From the NCBI GenBank assembly GCA_037693485.1, contig CM075345.1:113389501-113453500 (forward strand): DNA of 64,000 nt, written 5' to 3'. The notes under the pieces were generated by a model. It was not told the DNA's origin. It made no database searches and saw only the letters and a program-made list of their open reading frames with translations. Below, piece after piece: positions 1 through 11,200 of this stretch. Position 1 is the stretch's first letter; every line of letters starts with the position of its first letter. Position numbers and translations under genes: made by a program. The stretch is from Kitagawia praeruptora (lineage: Eukaryota; Streptophyta; Magnoliopsida; Apiales; Apiaceae).

Positions 1-458
1 ACAAGGAACAGAGGAGAACACTTTCATCATACTTTAAGAAGACCTGAATATATAGGTGAAAGTCCAAGCTCACATATCAGCATGATAGAAGATATAATTA
101 TAACAACTTATGACTGCAAGGCCCTATGGGGTCGCCTCTCAAGGTCCCTGCAGGACCTCATTACGCTTGGAAGAACCCTTCGAGGTCACCATCACTCACT
201 TATACATGGCTTCGCATTAATTGAAAGACACAAAACATATGTCATCATCTTAGCAGCTGGGAGAAGATCTCAAATATGACAGTTGTCTGCAACCATTAAA
301 ATTCATTGGGATCGCGATGCAATTCCAAGGCACTTGAGATATCTATGTTTTCATCTACAGCAATTTATAGCAAGCACAGGCCTCGCATCGAAGTTTTGAC
401 AAAGCAGTTTTTGAGTCCACATCGCATCTTCAATGACAATATGGACTCGGGGGGTAGT
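1..458 (+). mobile_element. 3' internal end of a Tat-like Ty3/gypsy element (partial)
   Basis: This stretch runs from the window edge to a polypurine tract and then an LTR-like sequence, so it is read as the untranslated 3' internal region of an LTR retrotransposon whose body lies outside the window. No convincing ORF is present; a 65-codon frame at 82-279 resembles nothing I recognise. The Tat assignment rests on the tract ACTCGGGGGGTAGT, which closely resembles the tracts of element A. Confidence 0.6.
445..458 (+). other. Polypurine tract of the partial Tat-like element
   Basis: The G-rich tract CTCGGGGGGTAGT sits immediately before the TG that opens the LTR at 459. This is the expected site of plus-strand DNA priming in reverse transcription. 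Near-identical tracts occur in element A at about 12010 and before its 3' LTR. Confidence 0.7.
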
Positions 459-690
459 TGTTATGCCCAAATCTTAGCATAAGCCCTAAGCAGGCCTAAT
501 GGGCTAGAATAGAGGTCCATAACTCATAATGGGCCTAGAGATGAAGATTGGGTCACTAAAACCCACCACCAGGAGTTAGTCCAATATACTATCAAGCACA
601 ATGTGGAAGTTTGTGACCCCAAGCTGCGGGTCGAGTTCGCCAGCAAAGTCCCTAGTATGGGATAACATCTATCATGCATGTCTCTCTACA

Positions 691-777
691 AGGTCCAGCG
701 TGGCCTAGAGGTCCAACGTGGCCTAGAGGTCCAACGTGGCCTAGAATACTCTCTTTGCAAAGTCCAGCGAGGCCTAG
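691..777 (+). repeat. 18-bp tandem repeat in LTR U3
   Basis: Three head-to-tail copies of AGGTCCARCGTGGCCTAG are followed, after a 15-base spacer, by a fourth diverged copy with GAGGCC in place of GTGGCC. Further loose versions of a TCCAGCGAGG or CCCAACGAGG motif continue to about 900. Tandem repeats in U3 often act as enhancer-like elements in plant LTRs; that role is inferred here. Confidence 0.7.
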
Positions 778-1409
778 AGCATATTTATTATGAAGGCTTA
801 CGGTCAGGCCCAGCGAGGTCGCGTGAGTATAATTATCTCCGTACAGCGTGGACTACCTCACATGACTAGCCCAACGAGGCCGCATGTGAGGCCATGCAGC
901 TTCTCCATTCGCCTCGTTAGCGAGGCCAGTTGATTTAAGCATCATGCTAGCCCGGCCTCAAGGTCGCATCTATATGGATCACCTCTCGTATAACTCCAGT
1001 CAAGGGATCGCTTCGCTACGACTTCCCTCATTGGGATCGCTTCGTACTATCATCACATCCACATACTACACGAGATCGCTATCTCATTCTCTGCTGGAAG
1101 GCTCATGACGCAGCCCCTCAAGGTCGCATGAGTATCAATACACTTGGGTCCGCTTCGCATGACTCAACCCCTCGAGGTTGCATGCTACACCCTTGTTACT
1201 TCTCTATTAGCCTCGCCCAAGAGGTCCCAATTCTAGCCATGCGAGACCATTTGCTTCCTTCTTTGGACCATGAATCATGGATAGAATAAATGGGTAAAAT
1301 ATATCAACCCAAGAAGACGTCTAGTGGATTTGGGCCAAGTCGAGCCCATAAGAACCCTAGCCCGTCTTAGTAACTTCTTCTCCAAGAGAACTACGTATGG
1401 CTTGATCCC

Positions 1410-1417
1410 TATAAATA
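1410..1417 (+). promoter_or_regulatory. TATA-box candidate of the 459-1601 LTR
   Basis: TATAAATA followed by GGG lies about 190 bp before the LTR end, a normal position for a plant LTR promoter. Transcription is not demonstrated. Confidence 0.55.
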
Positions 1418-1601
1418 GGGTACGTAGGCATCTTGTTATGGATGATTGACAGTTCACCCCTGAAAACACCATACAAGATCAGCCACAAACGATCTCCAAT
1501 CTCCTTCCGTGTTCTTCGTGTTCTTAGCGAAATATCCGTATTTTGCTCCGTGATTCCAGCAAACCTCCAAAATATTGTTATACAATATTCTCCCTATAAC
1601 A

Positions 1602-2457
1602 ATATTATAATATAATATTATAAATATTAATTTTAATTTGTTATAGTTTAATTTGTTATTTGTTTAATATGTTTTTTAATATTAAAAAATAGGGTTGAAC
1701 CAAACTACCAAACTACCAATTATCCCCTAATTTAATACTATTATAAGCGAAATAGGATATATTTGGTTGTCGGTTTGGTACTCTTTTATTGGTCACTCAT
1801 TTTGGTCACTCTTTGATTTGCTTAAATCTCTATTATTATTAATAATAAAAAATGTTTATTAATAATAAAAAAATGTAAAAAAACACACAAAACACTCTCC
1901 TGTTAAACACTCTCCTGTTAATAAATTTTTTTTAAAAAAAACACACACACACGCCACTCCTCTCGATCAAAACTCTCGGCTAAATCTTTGCTTAACCGGG
2001 AATGTTTTTAGGTAGATAAATATTAATTAAATTTATTTTTAATTGAACTAAAATTATGGCTAAAAAATAGGGTTGAACTAAACTACCAAACTACCAATTA
2101 TCCCCCAGTTTACTTATTATAGACACACGCCACTCCTCTCGATCAAAATTCTCGGCTAAATCTTAGCTTAACCGGGAATGTTTTTAGGTAGATAAAATAT
2201 TAATTAAATTTATATTTAATTGAACTAAAATTATGGCTAAAAAATAGGGTTGAACCAAACTACCAATTATCCCCTAGTTTACTTATTATAGTATAGTATA
2301 GATGTATGCCATGCTAATGGTAGGAAACGTCAGGAAGCTTTTCTTTTTCACATGCTAATTAAATTAAGTCATGTGTTAGATTTAAATTCCATTTGTTTAT
2401 TTATTTTGACCTCATTTTTTGGATTAAGCATCTGATCGTTTGTTTTTTTCATATGAC
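1602..2457. other. AT-rich intergenic DNA, no gene seen
   Basis: The stretch is very AT-rich. I see no ORF or RNA gene, only the tandem duplication annotated separately at 1947-2291 and a partial related copy near 1686-1740. Confidence 0.6.
1947..2291. repeat. 176-bp tandem duplication
   Basis: The unit starting ACACACGCCACTCCTCTCG at 1947 is repeated from 2123 with few changes. Each copy ends in a segment with AAATAGGGTTGAAC and a CTACCAATTATCCCC motif. That closing segment also occurs once near 1686-1740, so the ancestral array may have been longer. Confidence 0.8.
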
Positions 2458-2460
2458 TAA

Positions 2461-2811
2461 GAGCAAGTCCAAGAGTGTACTAAAATGATGTCTTAAGTTA
2501 AAATATAAGGCATTTAATAAAAAATGATGATCCAATAATGTCCTAAAATGCCTTAAAATATTAGGACATGTATCACTTGCCTTAAAAAATAAAGCTGTCC
2601 TAGACAAGCCTCACTTTACTTTTAATAATAAAAAATAATTTTTCCTCCACTTTCTTTTCCCACTTCCCCCCTTCCCACTAAAATATATTATTATTTTAAT
2701 AATAAGGATTATTGTTGGAGTGCATGTTTTAAAATAATGTCCTAAGTTAACTAGGACACTATAATTTATAATATTTATAAGGCATCTATTAGGACACTCT
2801 TGGACTTGCTC
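2461..2811. mobile_element. Tourist-like (PIF/Harbinger) MITE
   Basis: The element is 351 bp with perfect terminal inverted repeats GAGCAAGTCCAAGAGTGT and ACACTCTTGGACTTGCTC. It is flanked by the 3-bp target duplication TAA at 2458-2460 and 2812-2814. The subterminal parts also pair loosely through AGGACA- and CCTTAAA-type segments. A TAA target duplication with GA-start inverted repeats fits non-autonomous Harbinger/Tourist elements. There is no coding capacity. Confidence 0.9.
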
Positions 2812-2819
2812 TAAGTCGT

Positions 2820-3786
2820 TGCCTGTTTGATTTGCATGTTTAAATTTGTTGTAGAATAAAAGATTAATTGTTTCATGTTTTATTAATTATTATCTTAGGA
2901 TTTGATCGAGTATTAAGTTTTGATTACAGTCGATTTTGAGTTAAGTACTTTTTGACTTACTTTTATTTTTCAAAATGATTTTGATATTGTTATTTCGATT
3001 TCATATAATATATAAGACATTGATTTCGAACTGTATAAGATATAAGATACGAGAATCTTCGAATCCCTCAATCTCTACGTTTCGAACCCGTTCGTAATTT
3101 ACGTTATAGTTCCGGAACTAGCCTTAGATACCCTTACTAGGCGCACAAGTGTGCAACTTTAGATACCTATTAAGGGCGCGTATTTATTGAACTTTAGATG
3201 CTGGTCACTGGCAAAGTGTGGCGAAAGAATAAGAATAAGAATAAGATGTCTGTCACTGGCAAAGTGTCGCCGTAGAGCAAGACCGTGGTATTTTATATTT
3301 TTGTTTTGTTTCTGTTTTTCTGTTTTAAGTTCTTGGTTTTTGAAAATATAAACTTTGGATTTATTTTCCCAAATGTTTTACCAACTTATTATTATTTTGA
3401 GAAAATATATTTTATTAAAAACGCCCACTGATTTTGAGGATTTTTGTAAGTCAATCTGTTACTTGCTGAGTTGTGTAGTTCACTCTTTTCTGATATTTCA
3501 GGTTCGTACATTGTGGAAGCTTATTGAGATCAATGTGGATGTGGACTTGTGGATTTTGGTGCTACGTGATTTATTGCAATTGTTGAATTGGAGTTATCGC
3601 ATTATTAGATTAGTTCTTATTATTGAATATTGAACTTGAGGAGCTGCGTCTCTAATTTAATCCTTTTGAATTATCGAGTTTGACCGCTGCTTTGACTTTC
3701 GTTAATTTTGAATTATTTGAAAAAAAGAGTTCGTTTTATTTAAGTTTTGTAATTAGAAAAAATAGTCCGAAAAGTCGGGCTGTTAC
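2820..3786 (+). mobile_element. Old LTR fragment, probably chromoviral, truncated
   Basis: The sequence ends with a GTCGGGCTGTTACA terminus like Ty3/gypsy LTR 3' ends. It contains CTTGCTGAGTTGTGTAGTTC near 3462, resembling the 'gctgag..t..ctcac' block also visible in the LTR of element D near 54650. It has no adjacent primer-binding site or coding region, so it reads as a solo or truncated LTR. Its left end is uncertain. The 92-codon frame at 3355-3633 lies inside it and is not considered a gene. Confidence 0.5.
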
Positions 3787-4571
3787 ATTAAATCAATATG
3801 TATTACTCTTATAAATAATAATCACAATTAATAACGAAAGCACAATCGATAATATATAATCATACTCTTACGTATAACAATTTAGAAATTTCGCGTATTT
3901 AATTAAGTGTCTATTTAGCCTATAAATGAAAATTTTGTGATATGAGTATTTGGTGAAGTCAAAGTAGGTGTGGAGTCATGTTTATGTAGTTATGTGATGA
4001 TTTGTAAGTATAGTATGTGCACTTGTAATTTTATTTGTATTTAAAAAACTATTTTATACATGCATTTTAATCTTCTGAGAATTTTATAAAATTATTTGAG
4101 TTGTTTACAATCATGAATTTTTTTGCATTATCATCTTTGTGACATAATTTAGTTTTTAAAATTAGTGGAAGTATTTTTTTATGTGTTTAAGTATTTTTAA
4201 ATGATTTTAAAAGTTTTATTTTATTTAAAGGTCTTTTATTTCGAAAATTCACAAAAAATCCTTTTTTACTCTAAAATTATTTTAAAAATATGGGGAGCTC
4301 TGTAATTTCTTAAATTTATTTTAAAATCTTAAAATTTATTTTCCCCCTAATTTCTTATTTTATTTCATGATTTTTAAAAGAAAATAGATTTTTCATCATT
4401 GGCAAATGATAGTTTTACCCCTGCCTCTATATGTCACCACCCACCACCATTTCTTCCTTCTTGTTCGAGTTTTCAACAGCTGGGTATTCTTCTTTCTCTC
4501 CCTTTTTCATTTCTTTCGATTTTTAACTCAAAAGCATGCTTAAATCTCTGTTTTAATCCCCTATATCATAC
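3787..4571. other. AT-rich DNA, no gene; possible start of an older LTR
   Basis: No ORF of note is present: the 4399-4827 frame runs across the junction into element A's LTR. The final 170 bases contain a pyrimidine-rich leader-like segment (TTTCTTCCTTCTTG, CTTTCTCTCCC) that may be part of the old LTR into which element A inserted. Confidence 0.4.
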
Positions 4572-5481
4572 TGTTGTGCCTCAAATTTGCCTTGGGCTTG
4601 GTTTAAGGCCCATTAAGGTTACGGGTTCGAATAATCGGGATATATATGAAAGGATAGGTTGGGCTACGTACGGATGTTTTGGCCCACTATGCTTTAGGAA
4701 TATACTGAAGGATAGAAGTTCTTGCATATGGTTCAAGGTTCGTCCATATAGGGGTTCAGGTGTTGAACCTAGTATAAGAGTGGTGTTACGTGAAAGTTTT
4801 ATGGGGGTTCAACTGGGTGGCAGATGACCAAGCTAAGGGTACGCGTGTGAACCCCGCCAGTTCCCAGAAAATTCACCAGCAATCGCGGAGCACCTTAAAA
4901 CGCGGGGAAAACAGATAAGGAACGTCCCAACAGCCCAGTAGATAACTCCTAAACAATAGGAACGGCTTATCAGCAGTGGTTAACGTGGATTAACATCATA
5001 TATATATGGAAAATATATATATATGCGTGTATATACGGATATATCGTAACAAAAAGCATGGATTACCATAAAGCAACAACTGGATAATTAGGTCAGTAGA
5101 GAGATATGGATCGAAGGGGGGGTCTGTTATAGAGGATATGGCAGATGGAAACGGAGGATAATCATAAAGAACTACATGAGGACTTGATCTCTTATATATA
5201 TAAGAGTATGTAGGCAATTTGCAAGGTTAGACACACATACACACCTCTAACACTTGCTCCTAGCTGTTGGTTCTTGATTGAATAGGTTATATTCAGTCAT
5301 TATAGCTTGGGGTACTTGCAAATTCAGTCCATAAAATCACTCTTCTCCCTCTCGGTTTAGGGTTCATGAGATTAGGGTTTTTGGGATATAATTCGATTTA
5401 TTTAATCATTGTTCTTAGATTATTTTGGTTGATTCTTGTAATTATTTCATTGAAGTGTTGTACCAATTTTCCCTCACAACA
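4572..5481 (+). mobile_element. 5' LTR of element A
   Basis: The 910-bp LTR starts TGTTGTGCCTC and ends CCCTCACAACA, and it is repeated at 16950-17851. It contains a GGTTCGAATAATC stretch, runs of TA repeat that differ by 4 bp between the two LTRs, and a TATA box followed by the likely transcription start. Confidence 0.95.
5194..5201 (+). promoter_or_regulatory. TATA-box candidate in the 5' LTR of element A
   Basis: TATATATA within CTCTTATATATATAAGAG lies about 290 bp before the LTR end and is followed by a CA-rich stretch suited to transcript initiation. The same box recurs near 17565 in the 3' LTR. Confidence 0.55.
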
Positions 5482-5484
5482 TTT

Positions 5485-5501
5485 GTGGCGCTAGAAGGAG
5501 G
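5485..5501 (+). other. Primer-binding-site candidate of element A
   Basis: TGGCGCTAGAAGGAGGG lies three bases inside the 5' LTR. TGG complements the CCA end of a tRNA. I could not assign the tRNA species from memory. Confidence 0.6.
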
Positions 5502-5528
5502 GCCGGGTTTTATCTCTTGAGGGAAGAG

Positions 5529-5891
5529 ATGTCTCAAAAATCTGGTGATGATTACACACCGGAAGATGGACGAAGTGGTGATGATGAGGAGCGGGACGAG
5601 GAGAAAACGAATCAGGAGCTGAAGGATAAGATTAAGAGGATGGAGAAGAAAATCACTACTTTGGAAAAGAAATCTGAAAAGCTAAATAAATGGAAACAAA
5701 AGCATGGTTCCATGGATCGAAAGATTAAAAAAAAGGTGGTCACACCTGTTCGGTTAGATTTTGATAGTGATGGGGGGTCGAAAAAAGAGGCCTCACAGAA
5801 GGGATTTTCTGATGTGGAGACTGACCAAACAGATCCAGACTGGAATGAAGGAGAAGAAGACAGTCACGGGGTTCACCCACCCGTAGCTTGA
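5529..5891 (+). pseudogene. gag: Element A gag, N-terminal part (frameshifted)
   Basis: The frame starts at the ATG at 5529 and encodes about 120 residues that are highly charged: an acidic start, then a Lys/Glu-rich region at residues 30-60 predicted by eye to form a coiled coil. It ends at 5891, overlapping the larger gag frame, which is open from 5849 in the -1 phase. The downstream frame carries a Ser-Val-Phe-Asp-Arg-Leu-Gly block that normally lies inside Tat gag. The simplest reading is therefore one ancestral gag ORF broken by an indel in the purine-rich stretch 5849-5887. No slippery heptamer suggestive of programmed shifting is visible. The product would coat the element's RNA in virus-like particles. 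Confidence 0.7.
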
Positions 5892-8260
5892 GTGTCTTTG
5901 ACAGGTTGGGCAACAAAGTGGACGTCAAGGATCTGCGTCACAAACTTGATGGGAAGAAGGAAAGACAGACCAGGAAAGCCCCAGAGGCAAAGTCACAAGG
6001 GTCTCAGAGTTATAGAAAGGATAAATTTGTTTCAAAGTCTGGTAGGCTATCCAAAGGGGTTGAAGCTGAGCGAAGCTGTAGTTCTCGGCATAACCCCAAA
6101 AACAATGATGATGGCCATGATTTAAATGAAATTTCTAGCGATGATGGCAGCAAATTCACAGATGAGGAGAATGAGCACTACAAGGTAAAGGATCTGCGTG
6201 AAGCATTAAGGAAGTTAAAGGTGGAAAAACAATCGCTGGAAGGCTTGACAGTGGCTTCACCCTTTACCAAGAGGGTGAGGGATTCGCCACTCCCACCAAA
6301 ATACAGGGGGGTGGGAGACCTAAAATTCAGTGGAACCACTGATCCAGTGGAATACCTTAGCCGATTTGATACGGAAATGGAAGTATACCAGGTGAAAGAC
6401 CTAACGAAGTGTCGCTTATTGGCTGCTACACTAAGGGATAGTGCTCATCAATGTTTCAAGAGGCTACGGCCAAACTCTATCCAATCTTCGAGGCAAATGA
6501 GTGAAATGTTCGTGACTCAATTTCGGGCTTCGGTTGCGTTCGCACCCCCGACTAACACTTTGGCGAACATTAAGCAGGAAAGGAATGAAACCCTCACTGA
6601 ATATTTCAAACGGTTTAATGCAGAGGTCCCTAAGGTGAGGAAGACCACAGATGAAACCTATAAGAATTTCTTGATTGCGGGCGTACGCCCAGGCACCGAT
6701 TTCTGGAAAGAGCTACAAGGGGCGGAGCCCAAGACTTTGGCAGACTTCTACGCCAAGGCAGAAACTCACAAGGTGGTTGAAGAGTCAATGGCTAAACTTG
6801 AGAAGAGTCGAAGTTCAAGGGAATGGAGCAGGAGCAAGAGGCGTAGGTCATACAGCCCGAAAGATAGGGGGTACCACAAACGAACCTCCTATGGTGGAAG
6901 CTCCTCTACCAGAAGCACCCATCGTGATGAAAAGACAGCCCCTATAATGGTGAATGCAACTAACAAAGGAAGGACAGTAAACTACAAATATCCTACTAGG
7001 AAGAACTCTCAGGGTTCAGGCAGGTACACTGAGTACACCCCGCTCATGGCTTCCATTGAACAGGTGTATGAAGTAGGGAACAAGGCGGGAATGTTTAGAA
7101 AGCCAGTAAGAAATGGGCCTCTGGGAAATAAAAATGAAGGACGATATTGTGCTTTTCATGATACCAATGGACACGAAACGGCAGAATGTCATCATCTGAA
7201 GGACCACGTTGAAGAACTTATAAGAAGGGGTTACCTCACTGAGTTCGTGGCTCCAGAAGCTAAAGGGGACAAAAATGACAGAATTATCAAAGAGACTGAA
7301 AAGGCGAACCCTGAACGCCTTACAAGAGCCAACAGTATCCGTACTATTATTGGTGGACCTTATATCGGGGGTACGAGTTGGAATGCCCAGAAAAATTATG
7401 CCCGGGAAGCAAGGGGCGTACCCCTCATGAATGTGTACTACCTGTCTGAAAGGCCACCCAAACTCTTTAAGGGTGAGGCATTTGACATAACGTTCACCGA
7501 GGAGGATGCCAGGCACGTGCACCACCCACATAACGATGCTTTGGTAATTAAAGCTGCAATCGGAGGCTTGAACATACACCGAGTATTGGTGGATAATGGA
7601 AGTTCGGTGAATATCTTGGCGTACAGCACTTACCAGAAAATGGGGTTACTTGACAAAGAAATGGCTCCTTCTTATAATGAATTGTACGGATTTACTGGAA
7701 ACCCTGTACAAATTGTGGGACGAGTGAAACTCCCTCTCACTTTGGGAGAGGAACCCTGGTCAGCCACACAGGTGGTAGAGTTCATGGTGTTAAATGAAGA
7801 CATTTCCTATAATGGGATACTTGGAAGGCCAATGTTAAAGGAAATGCGAGTGGTGACGTCCATTTATCACCTGTCAATGAAATTCCCAACTCCCGGAGGA
7901 ATTGGGTGTGTTCAAGGATGTCAATCAGATTCAAGGGAGTGCTATAGCAAAGCCCTGCATACAGCTGAACAAGCTTGTAAGCACCTATTGTTGGTGGATG
8001 GGGGTACCTCGGAACAATGCTATCGTTACCTGGACCCCGGCGTAGGGAAGGGAGGTAAATCCTTACGTCGAAAGGAAGCAAGACCAGAAAGAGACATGTG
8101 TAATGTTGTCATGATTGTACAACATCCAGGCGAGGAGCCCTATACAGATGTTGCACCTTTTCGGGGGGTAGGTACCCCTAACAGGATACTAATGCTGGAA
8201 GCTCCTGAGGAGCCATTGATCGAAGGCATAGTTGAAGAAGTTCGTGATAGTGATTTTTAA
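5888..8260 (+). CDS. gag-pro: Element A gag (main part) plus aspartic protease
   Basis: This long frame is open from 5849, and its first listed codon at 5888 is TTG, so translation probably enters from the upstream gag part. The retrotransposon gag domain lies near residues 130-280, around the EYLSRFDTEMEVY segment. An Arg/Ser-rich basic region follows, then a Tat-type zinc knuckle CAFHDTNGHETAEC near residue 418. An aspartic protease segment with the active site VLVDNGSS lies near residue 566. Asn in place of the usual Thr or Ser after Asp is, as far as I recall, normal in Tat proteases. The frame ends with TAA at 8258-8260. The same frame then continues open into pol, so gag-protease and pol are separated by a single stop codon. 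The products are particle coat and polyprotein-processing enzyme. Confidence 0.9.
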   Translation: MSVFDRLGNKVDVKDLRHKLDGKKERQTRKAPEAKSQGSQSYRKDKFVSKSGRLSKGVEAERSCSSRHNPKNNDDGHDLNEISSDDGSKFTDEENEHYKVKDLREALRKLKVEKQSLEGLTVASPFTKRVRDSPLPPKYRGVGDLKFSGTTDPVEYLSRFDTEMEVYQVKDLTKCRLLAATLRDSAHQCFKRLRPNSIQSSRQMSEMFVTQFRASVAFAPPTNTLANIKQERNETLTEYFKRFNAEVPKVRKTTDETYKNFLIAGVRPGTDFWKELQGAEPKTLADFYAKAETHKVVEESMAKLEKSRSSREWSRSKRRRSYSPKDRGYHKRTSYGGSSSTRSTHRDEKTAPIMVNATNKGRTVNYKYPTRKNSQGSGRYTEYTPLMASIEQVYEVGNKAGMFRKPVRNGPLGNKNEGRYCAFHDTNGHETAECHHLKDHVEELIRRGYLTEFVAPEAKGDKNDRIIKETEKANPERLTRANSIRTIIGGPYIGGTSWNAQKNYAREARGVPLMNVYYLSERPPKLFKGEAFDITFTEEDARHVHHPHNDALVIKAAIGGLNIHRVLVDNGSSVNILAYSTYQKMGLLDKEMAPSYNELYGFTGNPVQIVGRVKLPLTLGEEPWSATQVVEFMVLNEDISYNGILGRPMLKEMRVVTSIYHLSMKFPTPGGIGCVQGCQSDSRECYSKALHTAEQACKHLLLVDGGTSEQCYRYLDPGVGKGGKSLRRKEARPERDMCNVVMIVQHPGEEPYTDVAPFRGVGTPNRILMLEAPEEPLIEGIVEEVRDSDF

Positions 8261-8293
8261 AGTGTAGATAATGAAAACGATATAAAGGAATCA

Positions 8294-11200
8294 ATGAAGT
8301 CCGATGGTCAGTTGGTGGAACCCCATCAGGGTGCGAAACAGGTGAACCCAGTGGAAATTGATCTTGATCCTCGAATGCCCGAAACAAAGGAAAAGACTGG
8401 GGCGGCTGAAGACACCTTATCTATCCTGGTGGATGCAGCTGATCCTACTAAGGAATTGAGGGTTGGTAAACAGTTGAACCCTGAAGTCAAGGAAGCACTG
8501 GTTATATTTCTAAGAAACAACTTGGACGTATTTGCATGGAGCCATGAGGATATGGTGGGAATAAACCCAAGGGTGATGTGTCACCATTTGAACATTGATC
8601 CAGACATAAAGGCTGTAAGGCAGAAAAGGAGAGCAATAAGTGGGGAAAGAGCTGTCGCCCTGAAAGAAGAGGTAGACAGACTGTTGAAAGCCAAGCTAGT
8701 AAAGGAATCATTCTACCCCATGTGGTTGGCAAATCCGATCTTGGTAAAGAAACCCAATGGCAAATGGCGTACGTGCGTTGATTTCACTGACTTGAATAAA
8801 GCATGCCCCAAGGATAGCTTTCCGCTCCCGCGTATTGATCAACTAGTCGATGCTACGGCCGGTCATGCCTTGCTAAGTTTCATGGATGCATATTCAGGTT
8901 ACAATCAAATTCCGATGTATGAACCCGATCAGGAGCACACTTCCTTCATCACAGACAGAGGACTCTACTGCTATATCGGGATGCCTTTCGGGCTGTTGAA
9001 CGCTGGAGTAACCTACCAAAGGCTGGTCAACAAGATGTTTAAAGACCAGATTGGAAAAACTATGGAAGTATACGTGGACGATATGCTGGTAAAGTCCAAG
9101 GTAGCAGGCGACCATGTTGCTCACCTCACTGAAATGTTTGGCATCCTAAGGAAATATAGGATGAAGTTGAACCCCCAAAAATGTGTATTTGGGGTGGAGT
9201 CTGGAAAATTCTTGGGTTTCATTGTGAATCATCGAGGAATCGAAGCCAATCCTGCTAAAATAAAGGCACTAGTTGAAATAAGATCCCCCCGAAGTGTAAA
9301 GGAAGTTCAAAGCCTTACCGGATGGGTGGCAGCCTTGAACAGGTTTATCTCTAAGTCCTCTGACAGATGTCGAGAATTCTTTGCAGCTATCAAGAAGAGA
9401 AAAGGCTTTGAGTGGACGCCTGAGTGTGAAGCTGCCTTCCCTAAATTGAATGAACAATTGGGAAGCCCTCCATTGCTGGCGAAGCCAATAGAGGGTGAAA
9501 CCCTGATTTTGTATTTGGTGGTTTCTGAGCACTCTATTAGTTCCGTTTTGGTTCGTGAGGAAGATCAAACCCAGTACCCTGTGTATTATGTGAGCAAGAG
9601 GCTTCTGGACGCTGAAACCAGATATACAAACATGGAGAAGCTAGCCTACGCGTTGATTCTGACATCAAGAAAGTTAAGGCCATACTTCCAGGCGCACACG
9701 ATAGAGGTACGAACCTCATTCCCACTGAGGCAGGTCCTGCACAAGCCTGAAACCTCAGGAAGATTGATGAAATGGGCTGTGGAGTTAGGCCAATTTGATG
9801 TCGAATTCAAGCCAAGAACAGCTATCAAGGGCCAGGCACTTGCTGATTTCTTATTAGAATTCCCACCATCCTTTGAGGTTCAAACTAAGGAAACCGTGAT
9901 GGAACCTCTAGAGAAGGAAGCCCCAACAGAAAATTGCGCACCATGGTGGACCCTATATGTGGATGGAGCCGTGAATGGAAATGGGGCGGGTGCTGCTATA
10001 GTCTTGATAAGCCCCGAAGGCCACAAGCTGCAGAGTTCAATTCATTTTACATTCAAGGCTACGAACAACGATGCCGAATATGAAGCCCTGATTGCGGGTC
10101 TGAAACTGGCACTTGAAATGAAAGTGGCGAATATGACTATGTATAGTGACTCCATGTTGGTAGTGGGACATATCAAAAGCAACTTTCAAGCTAGGGGTCC
10201 ACGCACTGATCTGTACATGAGGTACGCTCAAGAGCTGATGAGCAAATTTGGGGAAATCAATCTGGTGCAAATTCCAAGGGCGGAAAACTCAAGTGCAGAT
10301 GCCTTAGCAAAAATGGGTTCTAATAGGGAAACGACTATGCTAGGGGTGATACCATTGGAGATACAACAACAACTTAGCATTCCAAGGTTCGACTGTATGG
10401 ATATTGAGGTTCAAGTAGAGGACACATGGATTACTCCCATCTTGGAATACATAAGAAAAGGGGTTCTGCCAGCTGAAAAGGATGAAGCCCGGAGAATGAA
10501 GTATAGGGCTACGCGTTACGCCCTGTATGATGGAAAGCTGTACAAGAGGGGCTTCAACAAACCACTTCTACGATGTTTAGCAGGCAGTGAATGTGAATAT
10601 ATTATGAGGGAGGTGCATGAAGGCATATGTGGATACCACTCTGGAGGAACCTCATTGGCCCACAAAATACTTCGACAGGGGTACTACTGGCCAACCTTAC
10701 AGCAGGATGCGCACAAATTCTCAAAGGCATGTGATCAATGCCAAAGGTATGCCAACTCAAATAGGAATCCTGCTGTGCCATTAAAGCCACTCTCTAGCCC
10801 ATGGCCTTTTGTTGTTTGTGGAATTGACCTGATTGGAGAACTCCCTAAGGGGAAAGGAGGAGTAAAGTACGCCGTTGTAGCCGTGGATTATTTTACAAAG
10901 TGGGCGGAGACTGAACCCCTGGCTACGATCACTGCAGCCAAATTAAAGGAGTTCGTAATTCGAGCAATTATATGCCGATATGGGATTCCCTATAAGTTGA
11001 TATCTGACAATGGCAAGCAATTTGATAGCAAGGAAATGAGAGGTTTATGTGAAGACCTCGAAATTGTTAAGGGCTTCTCTGCAGTCTGCCACCCCCAAAG
11101 CAATGGTCAGACTGAAGCCATCAATAAAATCATTAAACATACTTTAAAGGCAAATTTGGAAGATAAGAAGGGTTGCTGGCCAGAGGAACTTCCCATGGTG

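Larger units (their letters stand above)
459..1601 (+). mobile_element. 3' LTR of the partial Tat-like Ty3/gypsy element
   Basis: The LTR opens with TGTTATGCCC directly after the polypurine tract and is judged to end with CCCTATAACA at 1601, giving 1,143 bp. It contains a TATA-like box near 1410 and an 18-bp tandem repeat near 691-777. The partner LTR is outside the window, so the right boundary is inferred only from the terminal CA and the switch to AT-rich sequence. No coding function is expected. Confidence 0.65.

Noticed and set aside
4620..4650. GGTTCGAAT box resembling a tRNA internal promoter
   Set aside because: It lies in the element A LTR in both copies. There is no cloverleaf or acceptor-stem pairing around it.
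4399..4827. 142-codon plus-strand ORF
   Set aside because: It spans the junction between flanking DNA and the 5' LTR of element A, and no domain is visible. It is a chance frame created by the insertion.
5849..5891. Programmed -1 frameshift in element A gag
   Set aside because: No slippery heptamer or downstream stem is evident, and the shift falls inside gag rather than between gag and pol. An indel is simpler.
7016..7579. 187-codon minus-strand ORF opposite gag-protease
   Set aside because: A shadow of the plus-strand coding frame. The plus strand has clear gag and protease motifs; this one has none.
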